Source of the DNA: Betaproteobacteria bacterium
GTDB taxonomy: Bacteria; Pseudomonadota; Gammaproteobacteria; Burkholderiales; Casimicrobiaceae
DNA length: 38,296 bases
Reading direction: 5' to 3'
Assembly (NCBI GenBank): GCA_016704895.1
Contig: JADIZG010000023.1
Location: 1 to 38,296, forward strand
Shown here: positions 18,726 through 26,392 of the stretch, in pieces
Layout of the letters: the number at the start of each line of letters is the position of its first letter
Numbering within the stretch: the stretch's first letter is position 1
Made by a program: the position numbers and the translations under genes
Notes under the pieces: model-generated
What the model saw: only the letters and a program-made list of their open reading frames with translations
Database searches by the model: none
What the model was told of the DNA's origin: nothing

Positions 18726-19097
18726 TCAGCCTGCCGGCTTCGCGTTGGTCAGCACGTTGACCATGAAGCAGGCGAGCCCGACGATCATCACGACCGACGC
18801 GATGCCCAGCACCGGGCCGGCGGCCTTCGTGCCGGTGAGGAACAGCGCGAGCACGACCATGAACGGCGGCAGCACCAGATTGTGGATCCAGAAGTGGGCC
18901 TTCGCGAGCCGCGTCTCGCTTGCCGCCGGATACAGGTGGTAGATGACGCCGGCCATCGCGAGCGACACCCAGCCGAGCAGCAGGATGTGCGCGTGGACCG
19001 GCGCGTACGTGAACGTCTGGATCGAGCCCATCCAGGCGCCGAGCATCGTGCCGATCACGAGATAGACGACGGCGATCTTGATGAATCGAAGTCCCAT
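18726..19097 (-). CDS. Short haem-copper-oxidase subunit I-like membrane protein
   Basis: This 123-residue protein has four hydrophobic helices. The segment APVHAHILLLGWVSLAMAGVIYHL carries the HAH motif at the position where cbb3 oxidase and nitric oxide reductase catalytic subunits begin helix II, and IHNLVLPPFMVVLAL resembles a later helix. The full catalytic subunit has twelve helices, so this is a stand-alone fragment-like family. Such short proteins are seen in several proteobacteria, and whether they bind haem is not known. I chose ATG 19097 because GGAGG lies six bases upstream. It has no oxidase genes as neighbours here. Confidence 0.78.
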   Translation of the reverse strand: MGLRFIKIAVVYLVIGTMLGAWMGSIQTFTYAPVHAHILLLGWVSLAMAGVIYHLYPAASETRLAKAHFWIHNLVLPPFMVVLALFLTGTKAAGPVLGIASVVMIVGLACFMVNVLTNAKPAG

Positions 19098-19254
19098 GGC
19101 TTGCCTCCGGTGGGTGGGAACGACGCGCGCGGCTTCGATCGGCCGCGTCGCGTCGGCGATTCTCACGCGGAGGGGGGCGCGAGGCAACTGCCGTCCGGCG
19201 GCGGTGCGCTCAGGCCACGGGAGGCCTGCCGGGTCGGGGCCTGCGGCCGGCGCG

Positions 19255-19869
19255 TCAGTCCGCGGCCGGAGGGACGCGGGCCACCGGCAGCCTGAGCCCC
19301 CACGCGACGGCGGCGAGCCTGAGCGCGAGCACGGCCGCCATGCCGATCCCGAACGCCCACGTGCGGTCGACGCCGATCGCCTGCGCCGCGAGGTAGATCG
19401 CCGCTCCGACGATCGCCGCCGTCGCGTAGATGTCGCGGTGCAGGACCAGCGGGATCTCGGCGCACATGATGTCGCGCAGCACGCCGCCGGCGGCGCCCGT
19501 CATCGTGGCCATCACGACGACGATGATCGGCGCGAGCCCCGCGCTCTCGGCGACCTGCGCGCCCGTCATCGTGAACAGCGCGAGGCCCAGCGCGTCGGCC
19601 ACGAGGAGCGCGCCCAGCGGCGGCGGTCGCACGCGCACGTAGACGAACGTCGCCAGCGCGGCGGCGCCGATCACGACGAGATAGGTCGGGTCCGCGATCC
19701 AGAAGATCGGATGGCGGTCGAGCAGCAGGTCGCGCGTCGTGCCGCCGCCGACCGCCGTCAGCGCCGCGACCACGAAGACGCCGAGGAGGTCGAGGCCCTT
19801 GCGTCCCCCCGCGAGCGCGCCGCTCACCGCGAATACCGCGACCCCGGCCAGGTCGGCCCAGTAGAGCAT
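19255..19869 (-). CDS. TRIC / UPF0126 family channel protein
   Basis: This 204-residue inner-membrane protein has seven hydrophobic helices and two copies of the glycine-rich UPF0126 unit: AVFAVSGALAGGRKGLDLLGV with TAVGGGTTRDLL, and LALFTMTGAQVAESAGL with GAAGGVLRDIM. Prokaryotic members form trimeric intracellular-cation-type channels (TRIC), permeable to monovalent cations, by family knowledge. The ATG at 19869 gives the normal length. It follows the small membrane gene at 20166 at close distance and may share its transcript. Confidence 0.9.
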   Translation of the reverse strand: MLYWADLAGVAVFAVSGALAGGRKGLDLLGVFVVAALTAVGGGTTRDLLLDRHPIFWIADPTYLVVIGAAALATFVYVRVRPPPLGALLVADALGLALFTMTGAQVAESAGLAPIIVVVMATMTGAAGGVLRDIMCAEIPLVLHRDIYATAAIVGAAIYLAAQAIGVDRTWAFGIGMAAVLALRLAAVAWGLRLPVARVPPAAD

Positions 19870-19890
19870 CAGCGTGCCTGCCTCGCGGTC

Positions 19891-20166
19891 TCAGGCGCCA
19901 TGGCCCGGGCGCCGCCGCCGCGAGTGCGTCCGTCCCCACCAGAACAGCGCCGTGCCGACGGCGAGCGCCACGGGCAGCGGCGACACGAGCGCGGCGGCAA
20001 CCCAGCTCCAGCCCTCGTTGCGGTCGAGCGCCTGCACCGCGACGACGACCGCGAGGGCGGTGCCGGCCGCCGCCGCGAGCGACGCGCGCTTCGCGTCGCG
20101 GAACGCCGCCTCGGCGAGCGCGCCGATCAGCACCGGCAGGATGACGAGGACGAAGAGCGGTTCCAC
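19891..20166 (-). CDS. Small membrane protein, function unknown
   Basis: This 91-residue protein starts at GTG 20166. It has three hydrophobic helices (FVLVILPVLIGALAEAAF, ASLAAAAGTALAVVVAVQAL and WVAAALVSPLPVALAVGTALFWW) and an arginine-rich tail (GRTHSRRRRPGHG), so the C-terminus should be cytoplasmic. No family was recognised. The start is uncertain, since no Shine-Dalgarno sequence is visible. It lies 21 bases upstream of the TRIC-family gene. Confidence 0.55.
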   Translation of the reverse strand: MEPLFVLVILPVLIGALAEAAFRDAKRASLAAAAGTALAVVVAVQALDRNEGWSWVAAALVSPLPVALAVGTALFWWGRTHSRRRRPGHGA

Positions 20167-20263
20167 GCCGCGGCAGGAGGGGACGAGGGCACCGATCAGC
20201 CTACTCCCGAATCTGGCCGGGGGGAACGCCGTCGGGGTCCGCGCGAGCCGCGTGCAGGGGAGG

Positions 20264-20296
20264 GCGAGCGGCGGCGAGACCGGGCGCGCCGCTCGC
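20264..20296 (-). terminator. Ten-base-stem hairpin after the nitronate monooxygenase operon
   Basis: GCGAGCGGCG (20264-20273) pairs perfectly with CGCCGCTCGC (20287-20296) around a 13-base loop. It lies 37 bases beyond the stop of the nitronate monooxygenase. There is no U run, so its effect on transcription is a guess. Confidence 0.35.
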
Positions 20297-20332
20297 TCCA
20301 TCGGGCGAATCGGGCCGGGCAGGTGTCGAATC

Positions 20333-21373
20333 CTACCTTGCCGCGCCGGCCAGCTCGCGGGTGAGCAGCGCGGCAGGTACCTCTCGGCACCCGCTGGCGT
20401 TCTGGCCGGACCACAGCGGCGAGAAATCGCCCGAGCCGCGCGCCTCGGCCTTCGCGCGGAGCGGCGCGATCGCCGAGGTCGCGAGCGGGAACGCCGGCAC
20501 CGATGCGTTCATCGGCCCGAGCTCGCGGATGACGCGGTTGACGATGCCGCGCGCGGGCCGGCCGGTGAAGAGGTTCGTGAGCGCGGTGTGGCGCGCGGCG
20601 TCGCTCGCGAGCGACGCGCGGTGGATGCGGCTCGTCGTCGCCTCGGGGCAGAGCATGTACGCGGTGCCGACCTGCGCGCCGGCCGCGCCGAGCGCGATCG
20701 CCGCCGCGACGCCCTTCGCATCGGCGATGCCGCCGGCCGCGATCACGGGCACCCGCACCGCGCGCACGACCTGCGGCACCAGCGCGAACGTGCCCATCTG
20801 CGTCGTGAGATCGTCGCCCAGGAAGATCCCGCGGTGCCCGCCGGCCTCGACGCCTTGCGCGATCACCGCGTCGACGCCGTGCGCCTCCAGCCAGCGCGCT
20901 TCGTCGACGGTCGTCGCCGAGGACAGCACCTTCGAGCCCCACGACTTGACGCGCGCGAGCAACCCGGCGGATGGCAGTCCGAAGTGGAAGCTCACGACGG
21001 CGGGGCGGAACGCGTCGATCGCGTCGGCGGCCTCGACGCCGAACGCCGCCCGGCCAGGGCCCGCCGGAATCGCCGCCGCGTCGATGCCGAACTCGTCGTA
21101 GTACGGTCCGAGCTGCGCGCGCCACGCCGCCTCGCGTCGCTCGTCCGGTGTCGGCGCGGCGTGACAGAAGAAGTTCACGTTGAACGGCTTCGACGTCCCC
21201 GCGCGGAGCGCCGCGAGCTCGGCCGCCATCGCGTCGGCGGAGAGCATCGCGCAGGGGAGCGATCCCAGGCCGCCCGCGTTCGACACGGCGATCGCGAGCG
21301 CGCTGCCCTGGACGCCGGCCATCGGCGCCTGGACGACGGGAAGCTCGATGCCGAGGAGCCCCCGCAGCGTCAT
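20333..21373 (-). CDS. Nitronate monooxygenase (class I NMO)
   Basis: This FMN-dependent TIM-barrel enzyme of 346 residues oxidises alkyl nitronates to carbonyl compounds and nitrite. Family marks are PVVQAPMAGVQGSALA at the N-terminus, the catalytic His180 in VEAGGHRG, IAAGGIADAKGVAAAIALGA of the phosphate-binding region, and SRIHRASL downstream. Its start overlaps the stop of the TPR gene as ATGA. In this operon it follows the GFA and TPR genes. NMO enzymes commonly detoxify propionate-3-nitronate; the true substrate here is not visible. Confidence 0.92.
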   Translation of the reverse strand: MTLRGLLGIELPVVQAPMAGVQGSALAIAVSNAGGLGSLPCAMLSADAMAAELAALRAGTSKPFNVNFFCHAAPTPDERREAAWRAQLGPYYDEFGIDAAAIPAGPGRAAFGVEAADAIDAFRPAVVSFHFGLPSAGLLARVKSWGSKVLSSATTVDEARWLEAHGVDAVIAQGVEAGGHRGIFLGDDLTTQMGTFALVPQVVRAVRVPVIAAGGIADAKGVAAAIALGAAGAQVGTAYMLCPEATTSRIHRASLASDAARHTALTNLFTGRPARGIVNRVIRELGPMNASVPAFPLATSAIAPLRAKAEARGSGDFSPLWSGQNASGCREVPAALLTRELAGAAR

Positions 21374-22242
21374 CGGTCCGCGAGCGCCTTCAGGTCCGCT
21401 TCGCACCATGTGCGCTCGCCGTCCGGGACCTGCTCGTAGCAGGCGAACGCACTGCGCCGCGCTGCCCCGAACGCCTCGGCGTCGCCGGCCTCGCGGTGCG
21501 CGAACGCGAGGGCGGCGTGGCCGAAGAAGCGCTCGAACGCGGGCGCTTCGTTGCGGTCGCACACCTCGACGCAGCGCGCGGCGCTCGCGACCGCGTCGCG
21601 CGGGCGCCCGGCGGCGAGCAGGCATTTCGCCAGTCGCCAGTGCGCGCGCTCCTCCTCGAACCACGTGCCCGCGCGCTTCCAGTAGTCGAGCCCGGACTGC
21701 GCTGCGGCGACCATGCCCTGCGTCTCGGCGTCGTCGCGGTCGCGCTTCTCCTCGAGCGCCGCCGCGAGGTTGTTGCCGCCGATCGCGAGCGCGCGCAGCG
21801 CAGGCGAGCCCTCCGGCAGCCCCGCATCCGCGAGGGCCAGTGCCTGCGCGTAGGCGCCGAGCGCGCGCTTGAACTCGCCCAGACCTGCGAACGCCGAGGC
21901 GGCGGTCGCGATCGCCGCGATCCGGTCGTCCTGCGAGAGCGCCTCCAGCGCCCGGGTGTCGCCCTCGGCGTAGCGCAACGCGCCGATGCCGCGCGCGACG
22001 GCCCCTTCCGCCGCGGGGCTGCGATCGAAGGCGGGGAGTTCGCGCAGCGACCGGAGCAGCCCGACGCCGCGCGCCCATTCGCCCAGGTGTTCGCCGAAGA
22101 CGTGCGTCACGATGCGCGCGTACGGCGCGACGTGCTCGGGCGCCGTGACGACGTCGAGCGACGCCGCGAGCCGGTCCGCGACCTCGCGCGGCCGGTCGCC
22201 GTGGTCGTTCCACGCGGTCTCGAGGAAGGCGTCGAACGGCAT
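21370..22242 (-). CDS. TPR-like helical repeat protein
   Basis: This is a 290-residue cytoplasmic protein made almost wholly of alpha-helical pairs resembling tetratricopeptide repeats (for example AASAFAGLGEFKRALGAYAQALALA and AHWRLAKCLLAAGRPRDAVASAARCVEVC). The N-terminal helices (AFLETAWNDHGDRPREVADRL) resemble proteins of bacterial GFA/NMO neighbourhoods, but I cannot name the family. The start is ATG 22242, 13 bases after the GFA gene. The stop overlaps the NMO start as ATGA, so the three genes are co-translated. Confidence 0.8.
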   Translation of the reverse strand: MPFDAFLETAWNDHGDRPREVADRLAASLDVVTAPEHVAPYARIVTHVFGEHLGEWARGVGLLRSLRELPAFDRSPAAEGAVARGIGALRYAEGDTRALEALSQDDRIAAIATAASAFAGLGEFKRALGAYAQALALADAGLPEGSPALRALAIGGNNLAAALEEKRDRDDAETQGMVAAAQSGLDYWKRAGTWFEEERAHWRLAKCLLAAGRPRDAVASAARCVEVCDRNEAPAFERFFGHAALAFAHREAGDAEAFGAARRSAFACYEQVPDGERTWCEADLKALADR

Positions 22243-22255
22243 CGATACGCCCGCG

Positions 22256-22754
22256 CTAATGCCGGGGCCGCGCGGGCAGCAGCGCCGCGCGTCGCTCGAG
22301 GCTCTCCTTCGGCCAGTGCGCGTTGCGGTCGTAGTAGTCGAGCGTCGCGGGCATGCCGGGCGGGATCGCGACCCACGGCTGCTTCGACATCGTGAAGATG
22401 TGGATGTCGGGCGGCAGGCGGTCGGGCTCGTCGAGCGTGCCGACGCGCACGAAGCGCACCGCGTCGCCGGCGCCCGCATAGTTGCTCCAGACCGCGACGC
22501 GGCAATGCGGGCAGCGGCTGATCTTCTGTCCCTCTGCCGCTCTCGGTCGGCGTCGCCACGACGTCGACCTCGCCATGGGAGAGCTGCACGCGGTCGGCCT
22601 CGATCATCGCGTTCAGCGCGTACGAGGATCCGGTCTCGCGCTGGCACCATCGGCAGTGGCAGCAGTGGACGAACAGCGGCGCGGTCGTCATCCGGTAGCG
22701 CACGTGGCGGCACGTGCATCCGCCGTCGAGGGGCCGGAAGTCGGGGGTGGGCAT
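22256..22754 (-). pseudogene. GFA-family (glutathione-dependent formaldehyde-activating/CENP-V) protein, frameshifted
   Basis: About 165 residues. The zinc ligands of the GFA fold are present in two frames: GGCTCRHVRYR and CCHCRWCQRETGS in the first frame from ATG 22754, then RCPHCRVAVWSNY in the second. The change of frame lies in the CCC run at 22530-22532. Dropping one base gives the continuous GRGQKISRCPHC expected of the family. The family resembles glutathione-dependent formaldehyde-activating enzyme, but most members have no proven substrate. It heads the GFA-TPR-NMO operon. Confidence 0.83.
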
Positions 22755-22788
22755 GGTCGGGCGATCCTCGCGCGGGTGCGGGGAGTCG

Positions 22789-23010
22789 TCAAGCCTGCGG
22801 CGGCGTCGACGACCGCCCCCCGCGCACGAGCCCGACGACGAAGCCGACGACGGCGCCGAGCGGGCCGACGACGAACGCGCCCGTCATCGCCGCCTCGACG
22901 GCGCGGTCGTGCACGTTGGACGAGAGCTGCTGCACGAGCAGATAGCCGGCGAGCGCGGCGACGACGTACGCGACGATCGCGTAGAGCAGGGCGGTGCCGA
23001 GGCGCTTCAT
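22789..23010 (-). CDS. Small two-helix membrane protein
   Basis: This 73-residue protein starts at ATG 23010. It has two hydrophobic helices (ALLYAIVAYVVAALAGYLLVQQL and AFVVGPLGAVVGFVVGLV) joined by a polar loop with SSNVHDRAVEAA. The tail is glycine/serine/proline-rich and basic. The start overlaps the GNAT stop as ATGA, supporting a real coupled gene. No family was recognised. Confidence 0.68.
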   Translation of the reverse strand: MKRLGTALLYAIVAYVVAALAGYLLVQQLSSNVHDRAVEAAMTGAFVVGPLGAVVGFVVGLVRGGRSSTPPQA

Positions 23011-23492
23011 CGCAGTCCCTGCGAGGTCGCCGGAAGCCGGACCTGCCGGCCGTTGATCGTGACGATGCGAAACGGCCACGCGCCCGCGAGCCACCCGGAC
23101 AGGAACGCCTCGATCCTGTCCTCCAGCCCGCTGGCGAGCTCGCTCGAGCGCGCCCAGTACCAGACGTCGGCGTCGACGCCCTCCACGTCGGGAGGGTCGA
23201 CGTAGACGCACCCGAGCTGCCGCGTGCCGTCGCTGCTCGCGACCACGTAGTCGAACGACGAGCGCAGCTGGAACTCCTTCTGGTGCCAGCCCAGGTCGAC
23301 GATGTTCTGCTCGAGCGACAGGTCCGCGGCCGGCCAGCCCCATGCCTCGCCGAAGCGCGCCCAGAGGTGCTCGCGGCTCGACATCACCGCGTCGTAGTCG
23401 CGGAACGCGTCGTGGATCGTGATGGGACGCAGGCGGAAGGTCCCGGCGTCGACGACGTCGGGGACGACGAAATCCTTCGGGAGGAACGGCAT
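23007..23492 (-). CDS. GNAT-like N-acetyltransferase family protein
   Basis: This 161-residue protein begins FRLRPITIHDAFRDYDAVMSSREHLW, the usual first strand and helix of GNAT enzymes. The mid-part FDYVVASSDGTRQLGCVYVDPP is the substrate-side beta sheet, and YWARSSELASGLEDRIEAFLSGWL lies where motif A (normally R/QxxGxG/A) should be. That motif is degenerate, so acetyl-CoA binding is less certain than in the neighbouring GNATs. It sits between a methyltransferase gene 19 bases upstream and the small membrane gene it overlaps. Confidence 0.68.
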   Translation of the reverse strand: MPFLPKDFVVPDVVDAGTFRLRPITIHDAFRDYDAVMSSREHLWARFGEAWGWPAADLSLEQNIVDLGWHQKEFQLRSSFDYVVASSDGTRQLGCVYVDPPDVEGVDADVWYWARSSELASGLEDRIEAFLSGWLAGAWPFRIVTINGRQVRLPATSQGLR

Positions 23493-23511
23493 GGGCCTCG
23501 ATGCTCGCGCG

Positions 23512-24159
23512 CTACGCGCGGTCCTGTGGCCCCGCGTCCGGCGCCGGGGGTCGCTCGCGGCGTCCGGGCTTGCGCGCGACGATCGTCTCGAACGACTTGA
23601 TCGTGTCTCCGCTCGCCGGGTATTCGCTCGCCTCGTTCAGGACGATCGTCCAGCCGTGGAAGCGCCGCGCGAGCTCGCCGCGCCCGAACAGGCAATGGGC
23701 CGACGGGTCGAGCATCTCGAGCCAGGTCGTGCCCTCGACGAGGACGTTCACGACGGCATGGCCGCCGGGACGCAGGTGCGACTGGAGCTGCTCGAGCTGC
23801 GCGACGGCGGTCGGACGGTCGAAGAACATCAGGAGCCCGATCGCGACGACCGAGTCAAACTCGCCGCGGATGGCGTAGGTACGCAGGTCGGCTTGCTCGG
23901 CTTCGATCGGCAGCGCGAGCTCCGCGGCCACGCGCCGGAGGTGCCCGACCGCCTCGGCGCTCGCGTCGAGCGCGACGACCGTGCAGCCGCGCCGGGCGGC
24001 GGCGACGGCGAGGTTGCCCAGCCCGCAGCCGTAGTCGAGCACGCGCCCGGACAGGTACGGCAACGCCGCCGCCTCGAACGGGTTGAGGCGCAGGTCGCCT
24101 TCGCGCACCTGTCGCGCGAACTGCTCGTCGAATCGGCGGACGCTGGTCGTCGGCACCAT
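23512..24159 (-). CDS. Class I SAM-dependent methyltransferase (TehB-like)
   Basis: This is a 215-residue methyltransferase. Motif I VLDYGCGLGNLAVAAA (about 40-55) binds S-adenosylmethionine, VVALDASAEAVGHL gives the acidic residue for the ribose, and FDSVVAIGLLMFFDRPTAV is the motif-II region. The Rossmann fold is complete and the tail is proline-rich and basic. It resembles tellurite-resistance-type TehB and other small-molecule methyltransferases; the acceptor is unknown. It probably heads a three-gene unit with the GNAT-like and small membrane genes. Confidence 0.85.
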   Translation of the reverse strand: MVPTTSVRRFDEQFARQVREGDLRLNPFEAAALPYLSGRVLDYGCGLGNLAVAAARRGCTVVALDASAEAVGHLRRVAAELALPIEAEQADLRTYAIRGEFDSVVAIGLLMFFDRPTAVAQLEQLQSHLRPGGHAVVNVLVEGTTWLEMLDPSAHCLFGRGELARRFHGWTIVLNEASEYPASGDTIKSFETIVARKPGRRERPPAPDAGPQDRA

Positions 24160-24211
24160 GGCGCGAGAGTCTACCGCGCCGGGGCCGCGGCATCGCGCGG
24201 CGGCCGGCCGC

Positions 24212-24826
24212 TCACGGCGCCTTGCCCTGCGCGAGACGGTACCAGCCCCTGATCACGCGCCAGGCGAGCACGACCAGGGCGATCGTCCCGAGGACGATCA
24301 CGATGAGCAGTCCCAGGAGGACGAGCCCCGCGTACTGGCTCTTCCGGGATGCGACGTACACCGGGATGGCGACGATCGTGACCAGCGCGGCGGCGAGCGC
24401 GGGCAGCACGATCGGCGCCAGGTACCAGAACGTCCGGATCTGCCAGGTGTAGTGGCTCGCGAGCCACGTCCCGCGCTGGCGGGCGCGCATGCTGTAGGCG
24501 ACGATCACGCCGGCGAGCGCGGTCACGCCGATCGGTATCGCGTAGAGCAGGTAGACGAGGTGCGCCCCGAGGCGCGGCGGGTCCGCGTCCCGCTCGGGAT
24601 CCGGGACCGCGGGCTCGGGGCGCTTTGGCGGCGGCGCGCGACGCTCGCCGGCGATCACGCGCCGGGCCTCGATGTCGCGCGCGCGCTCCTGCGCCCGCAT
24701 CGCGGCCTCGGCCTTCGCGTAGACGACGCCGCACCTCGGGCATTCGTAGTCCGGCGCCGAGTCGGCCGGCTGGCGGACGTATCCGCACTTGACGCAGGAC
24801 TTCGGTTCGTCGGCGAGGGTCGTCAT
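24212..24826 (-). CDS. Zinc-ribbon membrane protein (DUF4870-like)
   Basis: The 204 residues start with a zinc ribbon (Cys11, Cys14, Cys29, Cys32 in CVKCGY and CPRCGVVY). A charged helix likely to form a coiled coil follows (about 35-60), then a proline-rich linker. The C-terminal half has four or five membrane helices. The segment RARQRGTWLASHYTWQIRTFWY is typical of DUF4870/Tic20-like proteins. A cytoplasmic metal-binding head on a small membrane domain suggests sensing or assembly, but no function is known. The start is ATG 24826. Confidence 0.78.
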   Translation of the reverse strand: MTTLADEPKSCVKCGYVRQPADSAPDYECPRCGVVYAKAEAAMRAQERARDIEARRVIAGERRAPPPKRPEPAVPDPERDADPPRLGAHLVYLLYAIPIGVTALAGVIVAYSMRARQRGTWLASHYTWQIRTFWYLAPIVLPALAAALVTIVAIPVYVASRKSQYAGLVLLGLLIVIVLGTIALVVLAWRVIRGWYRLAQGKAP

Positions 24827-24897
24827 CGACAGGGGGGCGGCGCGCGTTGGGGCGCGATTCGGGACGCGCGCAATGTACCAGCGCGGCGCCGCGCCTG

Positions 24898-25353
24898 TCA
24901 TCGGCGCACGATCGGCGCCGTCCATTCGTAGCGGACGTCGTCGAGCTGCCAGAGCGGCTCGAAGCCGTGCGCGACGTCGACGAATCCGTGCCGTTCGTAG
25001 AACGCCCGCGCGACGCGGTTGCGCGCGAACGTGTAGAGCCAGAGGCTCCCCGCCGACTGCGCCTTCGCCCAGGCGAGGAGCGTCGTTCCGATCCCCTGCC
25101 GGTGGAAACCGACGCGCACGTAGAGCTGCGCCACGGACGCGCGCGACGCCGCGACGAAGCCGACGAGCCGGCCGTCGAGCATCGCGAGGCGAACGTCGTT
25201 GCGCGGGAGGACCTCGGTCAGGAAGTACGCCCGTTGCTCGGCGATCGGATGGGGGTCGATCACCCCGACGCCCGCTTCGAAGCTCTCGCGCCACATCGCG
25301 ACGAGCTCGTCGAGCCGGGCGTCGTCGTACGCGGTCAGCGTTGCGGCGTGCAT
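24898..25353 (-). CDS. GNAT family N-acetyltransferase
   Basis: This 151-residue acetyltransferase of the GNAT fold has motif A, LYVRVGFHRQGIGTTLLAWAK (about 97-117), which holds the R/QxxGxG loop that binds the acetyl-CoA pyrophosphate. The motif-B end is LWLYTFARNRVARAFYERHGFV. The acceptor substrate cannot be told. It starts at ATG 25353, next to a degenerate dispersed repeat (25395-25455). It is one of six GNAT genes in the cluster, and pairwise they share only the motif-A logic. Confidence 0.88.
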   Translation of the reverse strand: MHAATLTAYDDARLDELVAMWRESFEAGVGVIDPHPIAEQRAYFLTEVLPRNDVRLAMLDGRLVGFVAASRASVAQLYVRVGFHRQGIGTTLLAWAKAQSAGSLWLYTFARNRVARAFYERHGFVDVAHGFEPLWQLDDVRYEWTAPIVRR

Positions 25354-25394
25354 CGTCAGGGCTCGGGCAAGGGGCGTCGGTCGGACGGATTCTG

Positions 25395-25455
25395 CGCAAG
25401 GAAAGGGGTCAGAGCGAAAACCGGGGCCAGCCCCTGCGCAGCGGGATCAGACCCC
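25395..25455. repeat. Degenerate inverted repeat related to the dispersed GTGGGGTC element
   Basis: AAGGGGTCAGAG at the left and GGGATCAGACCCC at the right face each other. This recalls the arms of the elements near 30234, 30829 and 36629, but the inner part differs. The right arm overlaps the 3' end of the GNAT gene. Confidence 0.35.
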
Positions 25456-26365
25456 ATCGAGTTCGTACCGCTGCTCGACGACCTCGCGACCCCACTGCGT
25501 TCCCGGGCGCTCGAGCGCGAGGCGGAACCCGTGCTTGCGATACAGGTGCGCGGCGGCATCGAGTCCCTGGAACGTCCACAGATGGATGCGGTCGTAGCCG
25601 CAGTCCCGACAGAAGGCGATCGACCGGTCGATCAGTTCGTTCCCGACGCCGCGTCCGCGCAGCGCGTCGGAGACGACGAACCACCGCAGGTGCGCCCCGT
25701 CGGCCGCCGCGTGCGAGCCGTCGATCGCGATCGAGCCCTCGATCGTCCTGTCGCGCGTCGCGAGCCAGAGCCCGTCGCGCCCGTCGACGCATCGCTCGCA
25801 GAACTCGCCGAGCTCGCGCGCCACCTTGCTCTCGAAGGTCACGCCGAAGCCGGCGTTCGCCGAGTACCACGATGCGTGGAGCTGCCGCGATGCGGCCGAT
25901 GCTGCCGGGCACGTAGCCCATGCGGATCTCGACGGGTGCACCGGCGCCGGAAGCGGACGGGGATGGCACGGAGGCGCGATCCCGCCACGGGGCGTTCTGG
26001 ATCACGATCCGGTAGCCGTCCGGGTCCTCGAACGTGCGTCCGCGCCCGTCCCAATAGGGGTTGAACGACGCCACGGCAACGAATCCCGCCGCCAGCATGC
26101 GGTCGCACGCCGTCCGCCATTCGCCGGCGTCCGGCACGTAGAGCACGAGGAGGTCCTCGGGCGTCGGCTGCGGACGCACCGGATGCGTGCGGCAATGCGT
26201 GAGCTCGACGTGCCAATCGCCTTCCGCCGGGCCGAGCATCGCACCGTCGAAGCCGTCGTGGTCGTCGAAGCGCCCGAGGACGTCGATGCCCAGGCCGTCG
26301 CGGTAGAGCGCGGTCGCGCGGGCGAGGTTGCTCACCGGGCGCGCGATCCTGAGGTGGCGACGCAT
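25409..26365 (-). CDS. VOC (glyoxalase/bleomycin-resistance) domain protein, N-terminal half of a probable VOC-GNAT fusion
   Basis: From ATG 26365 the first 130 or so residues form a vicinal-oxygen-chelate domain (IARPVSNLARATALYRDGLG near the start, DWHVELTH for one metal ligand, FEDPDGYRIVIQNAPW at the end). The frame does not stop there. It runs through a Ser/Ala/Pro linker into VEIRMGYVPGSIGRIAA, which is the normal beginning of the neighbouring GNAT domain; then the frame is lost and the translation becomes arginine-rich to 25409. Restoring one base near 25880-25888 would give a single 305-residue VOC-GNAT protein ending at 25447. Fusion is an inference; a missed VOC stop codon is the alternative. 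Confidence 0.75.
   Translation of the reverse strand: MRRHLRIARPVSNLARATALYRDGLGIDVLGRFDDHDGFDGAMLGPAEGDWHVELTHCRTHPVRPQPTPEDLLVLYVPDAGEWRTACDRMLAAGFVAVASFNPYWDGRGRTFEDPDGYRIVIQNAPWRDRASVPSPSASGAGAPVEIRMGYVPGSIGRIAAAPRIVVLGERRLRRDLREQGGARARRVLRAMRRRARRALARDARQDDRGLDRDRRLARGGRRGAPAVVRRLRRAARTRRRERTDRPVDRLLSGLRLRPHPSVDVPGTRCRRAPVSQARVPPRARAPGNAVGSRGRRAAVRTRWGLIPLRRGWPRFSL
25447..25921 (-). pseudogene. GNAT family N-acetyltransferase, frameshifted (C-terminal half of probable fusion)
   Basis: The GNAT domain resembles those found in MarR-GNAT bifunctional proteins: GYVPGSIGRIAA at the start, then (in the next frame) LHASWYSANAGFGVTFESKVARELG, GLWLATRDRTIEGSIAIDG and motif A VSDALRGRGVGNELID. 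The beginning is in the VOC frame and the rest is one base out, with the join near 25880-25888. If the domain is independent, ATG 25921 would be the start. It ends at TGA 25447. Confidence 0.75.
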
Positions 26366-26392
26366 GGGATATCCCGAAGGGTGTGCGAATGG

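Noticed and set aside
18726..19097. Remnant of a complete cytochrome oxidase gene
   Set aside because: It has its own Shine-Dalgarno, start and stop, and no further subunit I sequence flanks it, so a short independent family fits better.
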